From: Diorhabda sublineata
Lineage: Eukaryota; Arthropoda; Insecta; Coleoptera; Chrysomelidae
DNA: 64,000 nt
NCBI RefSeq assembly: GCF_026230105.1
Contig: NC_079482.1
Location: 5,084,001-5,148,000 of the forward strand
Direction: 5' to 3'
Shown: positions 1 through 10,953 of the stretch, piece after piece
How the letters are laid out: each line of letters begins with the position of its first letter
Numbering within the stretch: the first letter of the stretch is position 1
Notes under the pieces: model-generated
Database searches by the model: none
Told to the model about the DNA's origin: nothing
What the model saw: only the letters and a program-made list of their open reading frames with translations
Program-made: the position numbers and the translations under genes

Positions 1-328
1 GACAGTTAGTAAAAAAATTTTTGAGCTTTGACATAATACAAAAAAGACAGTCTATTGGTACAAATGGAATGGGAAATGGATGGGTGTTAATGAATGTGAC
101 ATTATTAAGACGTATCGAAATTTATGACTAAAAAGATAGGACGAAGGGATGGATTATATCTGTAGTGCGGAGATTTTTATGTGATGATTCATAAAAACTT
201 ACGAGGTGTATATATGTGTAATAATAACTCCTACTTCACGTGCTTTTACTTTTAATGAAGCCTACTTTAAAAATAGGGTTATCTGAAAATTATCGCATTC
301 TAGACATAGCTGTTATTTCTATAGTCTA

Positions 329-1669
329 TTTCAGAAAGGTATAGAGCAATAAAATGGGAAATTCTGTCCAGTTCGGCTCAATTTCGGTGTCGGCCATGGG
401 TGTAGGTCTTGAAATATTGTGTAGGGATTACTTAGGTAACATTACATCAGTATTGGCTGTTAAGCCGTAAATAGTGTTTACAGTATTATAAGATTAGTGA
501 TGCAATGGCGACATTTACACCAACGAAAAGATGTTCCAATAATTCTCCACTATCAGTGAATGAAAAACTTATTATTTTAAATGTACACGATTGCATAAAA
601 TACGATTAACCGAAATTTACTGAACAAGAAACTGTTGACCGATATTCCCGAATGACTGGAGTTGGAAACTCCACCGTTTTTAAATTATTGCGGGGGAGAA
701 AGTGGTACCTCCCAAGAAAAGTCCAGGCAGACCAGTAAAAGTCCTTGATGAAGACAGCAAAAGTGTAATTAGAAAAGTTCACGCTTTTTATTTTAAAAAA
801 GAAAAACTCACCCTACATAAGATTTTAATGGAGCTTGGCCAGGACGGCAGTATTCCGTTGATAATTAAAAAATTTTTATGGACCACTTTGAGAAATATGG
901 ATTTTGCCTGGGAAAAGCATAACCGTAAATCACTTTTACCGGAAAGCGATGAAATTGTTTGCTGGCAACGAAAATACTAAAGCAGTACAGAACAGGGCAG
1001 AAGAAAATCTTGATGAGACGTGGATTAATTTAGGTTATACAGTACCAAAAATGTGGCGAGACAAATATATAACCAGTGCTCGCCAATCTTTCATGGAAGG
1101 CCTGTCAACGGGTATTAAGGTGCCTTCAGGTAAAGGGAAAAGACTAATAATCAATCGTCCATATTGGAAGCGAAGAGGGATTTTTAAAAGAAGGTTTGCT
1201 AACCTTTCAGAAGTACCACGAGGACATGGATTCGGATGCTTTTCAAGACTATTTTGGTGAAATGATAAAATGTCTTCCGGCTGATTCAGTAGTAGTTATG
1301 GATAACGCAAGTTATGTTTTTTTATAATTTAATTTCTGTATTATCTATTTTTTGTATAATCTTCAATAAAAAATAAGTGTAAGTAATACTATGTACATAA
1401 TGCCCAATTTTTATTCTGTTAAAATACAATTCTTTCCTTTTTAGGAGTATCCTATCGGCACGCCTTTGGCACACTATTTTAAATGTTTGTGAATGGATAA
1501 CAATAGGCTAAACCCATATATTGACCCCAACGCGGATGGTACTACTTGTACTTAATAAAAAGGAAGAATTTTCAAATGTAATCAATGCCAAACTATTAAA
1601 ATGGCTTAAATATTCGTTGGGTCACTCTGCATACCTAATGAGGTTTTATTGCTCTATACCTTTCTGAAA
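329..1669 (+). mobile_element. IS630/Tc1-type DDE transposon, complete ends, degenerate
   Basis: The element is bounded by an inverted repeat of 26-27 bases: left 328-354 reads ATTTCAGAAAGGTATAGAGC then AATAAAA, and right 1644-1670 is its perfect reverse complement. A TA lies at each outer edge (327-328 and 1670-1671), as expected for target duplication by the IS630/Tc1/mariner group. The enclosed frame is a broken transposase (separate entry). The size of about 1.34 kb fits an otherwise full-length member. The perfect ends suggest an insertion younger than most others here, although the coding part already carries stops and frameshifts. Confidence 0.8.
505..1600 (+). pseudogene. IS630-like DDE transposase pseudogene
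   Basis: Translation from the ATG at 505 gives a helix-turn-helix-like region (TGVGNSTVFKLLRG, near 655-690), then a GRP-type basic linker (KSPGRPVKV, another frame), then LDETWINLG near 1012-1032. That segment carries the first catalytic aspartate of a family common in insects. Downstream are GKGKRLII (near 1132-1155) and, in a shifted frame, a segment ending VVVMDNASY (near 1290-1316), the second aspartate block. The third acidic block is not legible. There is an in-frame TAA near 604 and at least two frameshifts, so it is inactive. A related sequence with the same LDETW and IDN blocks lies at 36640-37130. Family assignment is from motif memory; IS630-like is firmer than any subfamily name. 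Confidence 0.75.
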
Positions 1670-1989
1670 TAAATTATAACCAGAAATTTTATTATTTTTA
1701 TAAATTGGTGGTAGTTATAACGTTCAACTATATAGATAATAGATACGATTGTCTTGGATAATAACATTATCGTCATCATAGCAAAAACGAAACCTTTTGG
1801 ATTTGGATACAAGCTCAATGTACGAGAAATATGGAACAAAGATCCCCATAACTAGATCTATTTTCCACTTTTTAGTGTCATATGCTATGCAAGCATGTTG
1901 TTTGGTTTTTTTAAACAGTATTTAGTTAATAACTCTCTCAAATAATGGCTTCGCTGCTTATAAACTTAAATCTTGTCGAAACTTGTATC

Positions 1990-2165
1990 GACCCATAACG
2001 GTATAGGTGGTAAGATTGTCGATCCCCAACAAAGAGATCAGAGGTTCGAATCTCATGTCGAGAGAAATTTTTATTAAAGTAATCATTTGCTGTTGGTCTA
2101 GAAGAGAGTTATAAACAAACAAACAAGTCTATATACGGGTGAAGCTATAATAAGCGTGTTAAAAA
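1990..2165 (+). repeat. tRNA-like SINE copy 1
   Basis: The stretch holds a polymerase III B-box-like core, GAGGTTCGAATCTC near 2041-2054, preceded by a tRNA-like D/anticodon region and followed by GAAATTTTTA. The same order of blocks recurs at 2330-2490: CGAAACTTGTAT, the T-arm, GAAATTTTTA, then GGTGAAGCTA..ATAA.CGT.TTAAAAA. In this copy the T-arm stem has decayed. It is probably a tRNA-derived SINE, not a functional tRNA, because no acceptor stem closes. Confidence 0.55.
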
Positions 2166-2329
2166 GCGACGGGCGCTTCCTTCCATATTCCACCCGACGC
2201 TTTTCTCACAATAATACTGGTATTTCATATTTATTATTGTTTTAAGTTTATTCGAAAAATGAAATCCAACTTTTTAGTTTGATGTGCTTCGAAACGATGC
2301 TTTTTAGTTTTTTGGATGCAACCCTCGTA

Positions 2330-2490
2330 TAATGGATTTGCTGCATATACCTCGAAACTTGTATGTGCTTGATTTCCAACATGGAGATCGGAGGTTCGAA
2401 TCCTCTGTCGTACGAAATTTTTAATGCCACTCTCAAACAAAAAAACCCTCAAACAGGTGAAGCTAATATAAACGTATTAAAAAACTATGC
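2330..2490 (+). repeat. tRNA-like SINE copy 2
   Basis: This is the second copy of the repeat at 1990-2165, in the same orientation. It keeps a complete five-pair T-arm, GGAGGTTCGAATCCTCT (near 2390-2406), matching the pol III B box GGTTCGAATCC. The 3' body (GGTGAAGCTAATATAAACG then TATTAAAAA) is shared with copy 1. The upstream half is less tRNA-like. Two copies about 350 bp apart may be independent insertions or a local duplication. Confidence 0.6.
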
Positions 2491-2937
2491 AGTAAACACC
2501 GGAAATTTGATTAAGTTTTAAAAACTTCTTCATTTCTGAAAACATATAAGTCATACAGGCAACTAGCAATCGATCATGTCAGATCATGGCACAATTTTTC
2601 TTTTTATTTTAAACGTATTAGATCCTCCTCAATCTCAAAATTATTTGCTTCGGTAAACAATTCATGAGGACACATTTATTAAGGTGATTATATTGTTAGT
2701 TTTCAGCATGTTCCTGGTATCATCTGTCAAAATTCCACATAAATCTGATAGATAGATTTCTTATAATGATCATATGGAGAAAACTGTTTTCATTATTAAA
2801 TAAATAAGGAGTAAAAAGAATATTTTACGTGAAAATATGATTAAAAAAAAGTTAGTAAATGTAATCACAAGAAGGATAGAAGGATTTGTGAATGATTCTC
2901 AGTTTTTAACGGTGTTCTAATGAACACAGATGGTAAT

Positions 2938-3275
2938 GTACCTTCTGAACCCTAATTCACTGTATCAACTGCAAAAATGGTTTATAAAATCCATGCTATT
3001 GTACTCGTAGCTAAAAAAGAGAATATTTCAATCAGAGAAATAAGCAATATGGAGGGTTACATATAATCAAGAGCTAAATCGCATACGAATCTTGAATATT
3101 TTCGTAGTAGTTGAAGCTTACATAACCACCATGGCCCTTGAAACAAAAATACGGTCGAAACAATGGAATTCGTTCAAGAAACGTGCTCCCAAGAAAGCAA
3201 AAACAGTGTTTTCGACCAATAATGCCGTAACCAGGGTGATTTGGAATTCTAAAGTGGCTGTAGCCACGTTTTAAC
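2938..3275 (+). pseudogene. mariner transposase fragment, internally deleted
   Basis: Two mariner blocks can be read on the plus strand. Near 2975-3060 is KMVYKIHAIVLVAKKENIS followed by IREISN, which resembles the second helix-turn-helix (KIH.mVl.drr..iREIae). Near 3140-3275 is LETKIRSKQW, then APKKAKTVFS and VIWNSK, which resembles the region just after the first catalytic aspartate (PETK..SKQW, PKKAKT..S..kV...vFWD). The intervening part, including the catalytic VT.DE block, is missing and stops are present. It is a dead fragment. Confidence 0.45.
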
Positions 3276-3299
3276 GCCAAACTTGTGAATATTGTTGAA

Positions 3300-4920
3300 A
3301 AAAGTTTTCTTCCATAACGAGATCTCTATAGATTCAAAAATTGGTAATTCGCTGGTTAAACTATAAGTAAAGTATTGTGAAAGTAAAGTCCGCAAAGTCG
3401 AGGGTTAATGAGATTCTTCCTCTATAACTAATTTTGATCGCTGGCTCATTTTTTCTGAGCACCAAGTGCATTTTCACTATTTTTGATACTGAATATTGTA
3501 GACTTTACTAGAAGACAAGGACATAAATACGGAGGATAAATAAGACGTATTATCTCTTAAGCTTCAAAAGTATAGAGCTGTATACAATGAAAAACAGTTG
3601 AATAACCTTCCATAATAACGCTGGTGTGAAGATGAATTAAAATATGCCAAGTTAACAAATATAACCTATAAGAATTATTATAAGAAAAAATGATTTTATT
3701 TCGTATGTTTCTCATTAGTAATATTTGACACTTGAACTTTGATTAGTTGAGTGGTAGTAAGAAAAAATAATTGACTATAACATACCTGAGCCTCAATTTA
3801 GATATAAAAAATGAAATAATCGACGAATATAAAGGAATAAGCACACACTATTTACCTGTGGACGTGAAGTTTTCCAACAGAGTCCAATAAAGGACTGAAG
3901 CGTCCATTTTTGTTTAGAGTTTTGTATATTCCACCCCTTCTATGTGTAGCGAGCGAATTTAAAAAATCACAGCAGTGACAATATACAATTAACAATCGAT
4001 ATCTCCCCCTTTCATATAAATATAACCTCAATCTATTTTCCAAAATTGCTTTGAGCGCTCTACCTCTTTTTCCCCCGTAATGAAAAATAGCTGTGACAGA
4101 GGACAAAGGAATTGATAATAGAGCGACTACAATAAGTGCAAGAATAAATCAAACTTTTCCCAGTGTTACCATACAATTTTCAATTTCAATTTCCATGAAC
4201 GACTCTACGACATTGAAGTATATGCTCCCATTCTGAATGATTTTGCCTAAATAGGTCGATGGAAACCATTGCGCCAGCGGACAGTAAAAGAATTTCCTAT
4301 CAGATGCCATACAAAGATAAGTCAAATTTATTGATTAATAAATTTGTATTCAACAATATGTATTTCGTTGAAAAACTGCCTGTTTGCTGATCTCAGGTGC
4401 GTTTCTGCCATATCTATTAAGAAGCTCCACTATAATAGGAAGTCTTCTGTCCTTGATAGATAGTTAGTTATTGCAGGGCTTCAAATGTAGTATTTACATG
4501 AATATTTGTTTAGTCTTTTGTATTGTTTTGCTTAAGAGGAGATGAAAATATTCAAAAAGACACCGAGCAACCAGTGATTGCCAAGTAGTAGAAAGTTTGA
4601 CCATTTAAATATTCAGTTCTCTATCTTGCGACTCCTTCGTGATTCTTCGGCTAAACTTTCACGTTATATCCCATTTTTGTCAATATTTCTCTCACAAATA
4701 CAAACACAAATATTTCCGTCCAGTTATCAATGATCCATGGGATGATTTCACCCAATCTTGCAGGTACTCTTATTTTGTAGCGTATTTCGAGCCAAAGATA
4801 CAATTAAAAGTATTTCGGATCCCCATATAGTATAAATAGTTGCTGAATTATTGTCCGTGTCCAGTATAATATTGTGTAAGAATGTTTTCAGAAGTCATGT
4901 GTCATACGCGTCCCAGGTTT
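3300..4920. other. no recognisable gene
   Basis: The stretch is AT-rich. Short open frames on both strands (for example 3852-4106 minus and 4639-4830 plus) show no motif I recognise and no convincing splice context. Confidence 0.5.
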
Positions 4921-4934
4921 CCTCCCGGAGGGTG

Positions 4935-5067
4935 TATATAACCCCGCGTTAACATTTTCTATAATTCTCAATTGGACCCATATCAACTTGTCAAGCATCC
5001 CAGCACGCCTTCTTTCGAATCCCAACAGATGGATGGTGATGAACCTTGAAGCTGCCTCGGTAAGTAT
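4935..5067 (+). promoter_or_regulatory. candidate TATA promoter and short first exon
   Basis: TATATAA at 4935-4941 sits in a locally GC-richer stretch. About 110 bases downstream a short open exon (ATG at 5037, or the out-of-frame ATG at 5033 upstream) runs nine codons to TCG followed by GTAAGTAT, a strong 5' splice site. Many insect cuticle and secreted-protein genes start with a tiny coding exon behind a TATA box, so a host gene start is possible. No convincing downstream exon was found, so this could equally be chance. Confidence 0.25.
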
Positions 5068-5456
5068 ACGATAGGTACATACTATTCGTAGTGCATTAGT
5101 CTTTTGTACTTAATGAATTCGGTCTAATTAAGACTTTTGACTATTTGACAAACATAAATCGATTCTCAGATTGGCAGCTGCAATACAAGCAATCTATATC
5201 TTTGATATCCTTTTTGTAAACGAATACAAAGACTATTTTTTATTAAAAAACTTTATTTTAGGATTGTACTTATTCATTCGCCCCAACATTTACTGCCTGC
5301 TCGAACAGCCAAGAGTTCGATTCTGTTTGTTCTTCTTCGGTGTTACTTTAGCACTTATAAGTAAGATATCAAATCTTCAATGATTCGAGAAGATCTTATT
5401 CTTCGTCATGGATATTCGTAGGCATATCTTCCAACACCCCGACTCATTTTCACACT

Positions 5457-5550
5457 GTCCACTCATAAGTTCTGAGCCAAGTTTTGTTATCTGGCGATTA
5501 TTGTCTGTGGTCAATATGTTTTCCATAGCTAAGAAAAGAGCAGTAGACTA
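5457..5550 (+). repeat. direct repeat R1, copy 1
   Basis: About 94 bases beginning GTCCACTCATAAGTTCTGAG are repeated, roughly 80 percent identical, at 6346-6441. The shared core includes GCCAAGTTTTGTTATCTGGC. Family unknown. Confidence 0.6.
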
Positions 5551-5989
5551 CTGCAGAGGTGAAAATGATGCTCGTTGGATGGCACAGGATACTGACGTTG
5601 GCACAGCTTCCACACAAATTCAAAACTTGAGAAACAGCCTTTGTGTTTTCGTTTGGTGCTCACAAAAAGTCTACAAAGGTATATATAAGTAATGTCGGTT
5701 TTCATATGTGCAAATTCCTATGCCTTTCTCGTAGCTTTTTAAGATTAGTCACTAATTTTTCGAAGAATATAATTGTTAACTCTATTTAATTAGTTATTCA
5801 GCGAACGCACAGCGTTGGTTTAATGGTTATAGTAGTTATTAGAAATTTGAAGCTTGAAAATGGTTCTAGCTAAAGTCGTCCTTCTGCATGGGATATTGGG
5901 GTTACAAGGTACCAGCATTATCCGATAATCAGGCTCCTTTGAACCTTCTAAAGTCACCTACATCGCCATTTAAAATCATTAGGTGAGAT

Positions 5990-6200
5990 CTATAAAAGTT
6001 GTCGAATAATACCATACGAAAAAGATCCAAGAATCTGGTGGTATTGAACTTCTACTAGATCCAGCATTTAGTCCTGATCTGTTGCTATAAGAGACTATTT
6101 AGTCAGATTCAAAGAGTGGGAAAAAATTTAGTTTAATGGAGATGTTGAAAATGCAGTTCGACAAATAGCAAATCGGCATTCTACATGTTTAGTTTGATTA
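5990..6200 (+). pseudogene. mariner transposase C-terminal scrap
   Basis: In frame near 6030-6090 the translation reads KIQESGGIELLLDPAFSPDL, which resembles the mariner block containing the last catalytic aspartate (lHP.YSPDLAPsD). A shifted frame near 6140-6170 reads GDVENAVRQIA, resembling the following mariner C-terminal helix. No complete domain is present. Subfamily is not determinable. Confidence 0.4.
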
Positions 6201-6217
6201 ATTCACTTTTACGTTAA

Positions 6218-6343
6218 AAAAATTGATGCACATCACATAGGAACAACGTTGCCATTTCTAAACATAGTATAAAGATTACGAAATTGTGGAAAAACGATAA
6301 TTTGTTTCAGGTTATTAAAATTTCTAAACGTGCTTTCGGACTG
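6218..6343 (+). repeat. direct repeat R2, copy 1
   Basis: About 125 bases starting with TTGATGCACATCACATAGGA recur at 6508-6645 with a few substitutions and small indels. R1 copy 2 lies between the two R2 copies, so the region is interlaced and not a simple tandem array. Confidence 0.6.
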
Positions 6344-6345
6344 AC

Positions 6346-6441
6346 TGTCCACTCATAACTTTTGAGCCAAGTTTTGTTATCTGGCGATGATTTTCTGTAT
6401 TCTACATGTTTTTCGTAACTAAGATGAGAGCAATAGACTAA
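6346..6441 (+). repeat. direct repeat R1, copy 2
   Basis: Second copy of the 5457-5550 repeat, same orientation, about 0.9 kb away. Confidence 0.6.
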
Positions 6442-6507
6442 ATACCCATCTGGTGGTAGGTTCAATCACCTTTAAAATTGTAAATAGTCTCAATGACGCT
6501 AAGAAGC

Positions 6508-6645
6508 TAAAAGGATTGATGCACGTCACATAGGAACACCGTTGCCATTCATAAAAAGAGTATAAAGATTGAGAAATTGTGAAAAAATGAGATTATGTTT
6601 GTTTGAGGTTATTAAAATTTCTAAACGTGCTTCTCGGAAAGTATT
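6508..6645 (+). repeat. direct repeat R2, copy 2
   Basis: Second copy of the 6218-6343 repeat. The last part (GGTTATTAAAATTTCTAAAC) is identical in both copies. The open frame 6569-6826 overlaps its end and shows no known domain. Confidence 0.6.
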
Positions 6646-7132
6646 ATTGAATCGATCGTTGGTGGAATATTACTTCAAAATGACCCGCCAATATATTACA
6701 ATCTCAACGCGAAAATCAGTCGGCGTATTAGCAAAATTTCTAGAGACATTAGACTGTAATTGTTTAAACGTACCGTGTTTTCTCCAGAATTTATCGTTAT
6801 CTTTTCTAAAAATACTGTCACTGTAAACTATCACAAAATTTTTACTTATAAACTATCGATATCATATGATTAATATATCAGTTTTAATTTTTGAGAAAAA
6901 CAATATTAAAATCTATCTAATATCGACATGTTGATGATGTTTGTTGTAAAATAGGAGGATTAAGTGATATTGACTGAAGCATTAATATAAACAGCGTAGC
7001 TACCGCCATCTATTAAAAATCTTTCTCTTTCTTAAAAATAGAAAAACTAAAAACTCTGATATTTCTACCTGATGAGAGGATTTAAAATTTGGAAAATAAA
7101 ATGTTATTCTCGTTTTATATTTATTATAACTA

Positions 7133-8647
7133 CGCTCGTGGTCAAAAATAACGCACCACCCCGATTTATGAACATATTTTTTTGTTTAATAAATTTAAAT
7201 TAATATTGATATTGTTCAACTTCTTTTCAAACATTTTGACGCAATAATAAGAAATGTGTAGTAATTTTCAGTGATATTTAATAATTAAAAAAATAAAAAT
7301 AAAAACATTGCAATAAAACCAAATTTTCTTGAAAATAAAACTTTTTTTAAAACGCTAGTAGCGTGTATTTCCGCATCTAGATATAATTGTTGCTGACATT
7401 CTTCTGAGCATGTTTTCAATTAGGTGCTGTATCACTTCTTGAGGTATGTTCTCCCATTCCTCTAATGCCGCTTGCTCAAGCTCATTCAAATTTTGAGGAG
7501 ATGGATTTCGTCGACGAATGCGACGTTTTACAATATCCCAGAAATGCTCGATAGGATTCATATCTGGACTTCTTGGTGGCCAGTCAAGGGTATGAATTCC
7601 TACTTCGTTTAGGTAATTCAGAACAACTGCCGCAAAGTGTAATGTAGCATTATCTTGCATTGAATGAAAATCATCACCAATAAATGGCCCAAACGAAACG
7701 ACGTGAATTTCAAGAATGTCAGTTATGTATCTTGCTGCATCAAGGGCAGGTCTAGGAAGAGAAACTAATTCTGTGCGGGCATCAAAATAAATTCCTCCCC
7801 AAAACATGATAGACCTTCCTTGGAACGGATCTCTGGGAATGATACAAGAATGCGCAAATCTTTCTCCTCGCCGTCTTCGAATTTGCTTACGTCCATCTGG
7901 ACCTCTAGGACTGATTCTTGTCTCATCAGTAAATAAAACACCAATTTTCTAAATTCTAATCTAAATGCTGCCTTGCAAATCTTAGTCTAGCAACACGATG
8001 TTGCTTCGTTAGCAAAGGTGCCTGGAGAACTCTTCTGCTGTGTAGACCAGTATTCTGAAGGTGTCATCTTATCGATCTATCGGAGATATTTACATTTCGG
8101 ACTTCTCGTAAAAGGCTGTTGAGCTCGACACTTGTCATTGACCGAATTCTTAATGAATTTAATTGCAAAACACAGTCATCTCGAAGAGTCAAAACTGAAG
8201 GACGTCCTTATCCAGGCCTCCTAGATTGGCATTGGCATCAATTTGCCAATGGTTGTATGGTGTACGCCAAACAGATTTGCCACTTCACGATAACTTTGTT
8301 CCTGTCCAAGTAACTCGGCTATTCTTTCAGCTTCGCGTTCACTTAACTATCTAATTCTATTCATTTTTTGTTTAACTAATCTCGACTTTAACACACCTTG
8401 ATTGACTTAAATTACTGCTGTTCCCAAGTTGGTACAACAATAGAAAGAAAGAAACATTGAAATATGCACAAAATTTCAAAAAACCACAAAAACGGTTATT
8501 TGCTGATAAGAAATTTTGCTACATTTTATCACTAACATTTAAGATACTTCAACTTTTTGTGATAGAAAAAAAAAGGAACCCAAAAGATTGACATTTTAGG
8601 TTTTGATATTGAACTAAAGGGTGGTGCGTTATTTATGGCCAAGAGTT
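7133..8647 (-). mobile_element. Tc1-like (DD34E) transposon, complete ends
   Basis: The outer ends are inverted repeats: left near 7135-7162 reads CTCGTGGTCAAAAATAACGC then ACCACCC, and right 8619-8645 is its reverse complement with about three differences. TA lies at both outer edges (7131-7132 and 8648-8649). The 1.5-kb length and minus-strand transposase fit a full-length Tc1-like element. The mariner at 8704-9705 begins about 55 bases beyond its end. Confidence 0.85.
7355..8365 (-). pseudogene. Tc1-like transposase pseudogene
   Basis: Read on the minus strand from about 8365, the product starts MNRIR and then meets a stop. A helix-turn-helix follows (EVANLFGVHHTTIGK), then several frame breaks. 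The first catalytic block LFTDETRIS is near 7910-7940. The open C-terminal part (7355-7807) contains MFWGGI, MQDNAT (second aspartate) and SPDMNPIEHFW (glutamate), with 34 residues between the second aspartate and the glutamate, the DD34E spacing of Tc1-like enzymes. All three catalytic residues remain, so loss of function is due to stops and frameshifts. It is related in plan to the transposase at 51191-52168 but clearly diverged from it. Confidence 0.85.
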
Positions 8648-8703
8648 TATGTATTACTTCATTATTTAATATTTATAACTTAGATTTTATGGTAATTTCA
8701 ATA

Positions 8704-9705
8704 ACAATAAAATCGAAAAATTGGAGTATCGAGCCATCATCTGTATTTAAAAGGGTTAAGAGGTAAGCAGATTTACGAAGATATGATTAAGATCCTTGGG
8801 GATCAATGTCCTTCGTATGCGACCGTGAAAAATGGATTGCAGGCTTCAAAAGAAGTGAATTTTCCATTGAAGATGATGACCGATCGGGAAGGCCAGTTTC
8901 TGTGTCACTCTCTGAAAATTTCGATGCAGTTCATTACAAAATTTCATCAGACCGTCGAATTGGCCTGAAACGGATATCTGAAGCACTGAATATTTCATAC
9001 GAACGCGTTCATCATATAGTTCACGTAAATTAGAACATGAGAAAAACTGCTGCAAAATGGATCCCCAAATGTTTGGATGTTGACCAAAAGCGAGCAAGGG
9101 TAGAAGCATCGCGTTCGATCTGTGCTCAATTTGAAAACGATGTAGACTTCTTCAACCGATTTGTTACTATGAATGAGACTTGAGTACATTTCAACGATCC
9201 AGAAACAAAGCAACAATCGATGGAATGGTGACACTCTGGTTCTCCAAGACCTAAGAAGTTTCGTGTCTAAAAATCTGCTGGAAAAGTTCTTACTTCAGTT
9301 ATTTGGGATTGCCATAGAGTAATCATGATTGATTTTTTGGATAAGGGTAGAAAAATAACTGGAGAGATTACTATTCGACCTTACTGATCACTCTACGGGA
9401 AAAAATTAAAGAGAACAGACGCGGGAAGCTATCCAAAGGTGTTTTGTTTTTGCAGGACAACGCCCCTGCACACAAATCTCATGTTGCCATGTAAAAAATT
9501 TGTGATTTAGGGTTTGAAACACCAGATTTGGCTCCGACTATTATCTCTTTCCTAAATTGAAAAAAGTTTAAAAGGTTGTAAATGTTCTTCCAACGAGGAG
9601 GTAATAAATGCTATGGAGGTCTGGTTTGCAGAGCAAGAATAGAATATTGAAATTTTGTTTGGTTCTATACATAGTAGGCTAAGAATTTTTCAATATATCG
9701 TCGTA
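8704..9705 (+). pseudogene. mariner (DD34D) transposase pseudogene, copy 1
   Basis: The plus strand encodes mariner blocks in order: QIYEDMIKILGDQCPS near 8768-8815, the GRPVSVS linker near 8890-8910, DRRIGLKRISEALNIS, KWIPKCLNVDQKRAR, then VTMNET near 9165-9180, where family members have VTMDET. Next come KSAGKVL, a second aspartate block LQDNAPAHKS near 9450-9480 and PDLAPT. Several stops are present. The 3' end near 9677-9705 (AGGCTAAGAATTTTTCAATA then TATCGTCGTA) is shared with the copy ending at 41836. The left terminal repeat is not recognisable. Catalytic Asp-to-Asn plus stops means it is dead. Confidence 0.85.
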
Positions 9706-10370
9706 TTTATGACATTCTACTTTACCCATAATGATTGTGATGTATTTCCTTTTATCGACTTTAAACAAATTGGTATATTTGACTGATGTGTAATATTCGT
9801 CTTATTATTATTAATATCATCTTTTAAAACATATCTACTCATTATTATTGTTATACGAACTAGAAGCTCACCCATTTATAATTCTCATTTATATCTTGGT
9901 TTTCTTTGTACATTTCTCTATAACATGGAATTTATCTCGTCTTTCAATTCTTCATACTTCAAGATTCCTTGCTTTATGTATCTCTGTATCTTTTTTCTTT
10001 TCTTCCATTCCAAGTTGGATATTTATATTGTTTTTTTCTTTCTTACATGAATAATTAGATACAGTCTTCTCACTGTTCTATATCAGAGAACTAAGTAGTG
10101 ATTTTCTAACTGGTCGCATATGATTATTTCCTTTATTTTTTCTATAATTTTTTTATGGTGATTTTCTTACGTTTGTTACTAAGTTCCGTATAACGAACAG
10201 AATGATGTTTATAATTACACTTCAAATTCCTCCAAAGTTTGATCGTTGTTTTTGATGAAATAAAGACAATTGAACATTTTCGTCAAAAATATATTCACTT
10301 ATAATTATCTTAGGTTTTCATTTTCCGTACTGTATTCATTATCCATACAATAATCAATTAAAAATTATGT
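9706..10370. other. AT-rich spacer, no gene seen
   Basis: Long pyrimidine-rich runs (9840-10060) give an open but hydrophobic low-complexity frame with no known domain. No RNA gene or repeat pair was recognised. Confidence 0.5.
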
Positions 10371-10380
10371 TCAAAAAACT

Positions 10381-10452
10381 TAGCAGAGCGTGGTTTCGAT
10401 CCACGGACCTCTGGGTTATGGGCCCAGCACGCTTCCACTGCGCCACTCTGCT
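10381..10452 (-). tRNA. tRNA-iMet: initiator tRNA-Met (CAT)
   Basis: The 72-base minus-strand sequence folds as a full tRNA. The acceptor stem AGCAGAG pairs with CTCTGCT, with discriminator A. The anticodon arm CTGGG-CCCATAA-CCCAG has three G:C pairs next to the loop and anticodon CAT. The T-arm GTGG-ATCGAAA-CCAC carries A at positions 54 and 60 in place of the usual TTC start. The A:U first pair, the GGG/CCC anticodon stem and the ATCGAAA T-loop are hallmarks of eukaryotic initiator tRNA. It lacks an intron. A run of six T follows directly downstream on the minus strand and serves as a pol III terminator. The gene appears intact and is the one clear functional gene here. Confidence 0.97.
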
Positions 10453-10591
10453 CATAAAAATATATTTTATATACTGTTTGATAAGATGCTCAAGATAATA
10501 AATTTTTATTCATAGTATTATTGCTCGTTGCATCTTCAAAATAGAAAACTAAATGATGAAATAGTTATTTATTGTACAAATTTTATAAGAC

Positions 10592-10953
10592 CGGTGCCGT
10601 CTTTATTGAAGCCCAGGCCTAGGGGGCCAGGCTATTGGGAAGCCACTTGAAGACCAAATAATGGGAAAAAAAATAATTCATGAAATGAATTTCTTTTTAA
10701 AATATATTCTGCATTAGGCGAAATCAATTATAATATTGAAACAAATTTTGTCTAGAGTATGAGGCTCAATTCTTTTGATAAAGAAACACTGCATAAATTA
10801 TTGAAACCTTATAGAAAACTTAATGAAGCTGCACGAAGAACTTATTTGTTTCTTTCAGAAGATTATGTAATCTTGTGAACTGAAAACCCCTCTTTTTAGA
10901 AAAGGGCCCCACTCTATAGGCATAGGGTCCTCTGGTTTTGAGAGACGGCTCTA
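10592..10953. mobile_element. small non-autonomous hAT-like element (MITE)
   Basis: Left end CGGTGCCGTCT and right end (reverse complement) TAGAGCCGTCT resemble the hAT-type start CAGTGCCGTCT. Directly outside are TATAAGAC (10584-10591) and TATAAAAC (10954-10961), a 7-of-8 match as expected for an 8-bp hAT target duplication. The subterminal parts are GC-rich (AGGCCTAGGGGGCC and GGGCCCCACT), also usual in such elements. The 362-bp interior has no coding capacity. Confidence 0.6.

Noticed and set aside
2041..2054. Functional tRNA gene at the SINE T-arm
   Set aside because: No acceptor stem can be formed around it and the T-stem is mispaired; it is a SINE relic.
2234..2452. Open frames on the minus strand over the second SINE copy
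   Set aside because: They are read-through of the tRNA-like repeat (RGFEPPIS comes from the reversed T-arm) and have no coding support.
5408..5692. 94-codon open frame beginning MDIRRHIF
   Set aside because: It overlaps repeat R1, which occurs twice without keeping the frame; no motif recognised.
8846..9234. Minus-strand open frames opposite the mariner at 8704-9705
   Set aside because: They are antisense shadows of the mariner transposase.
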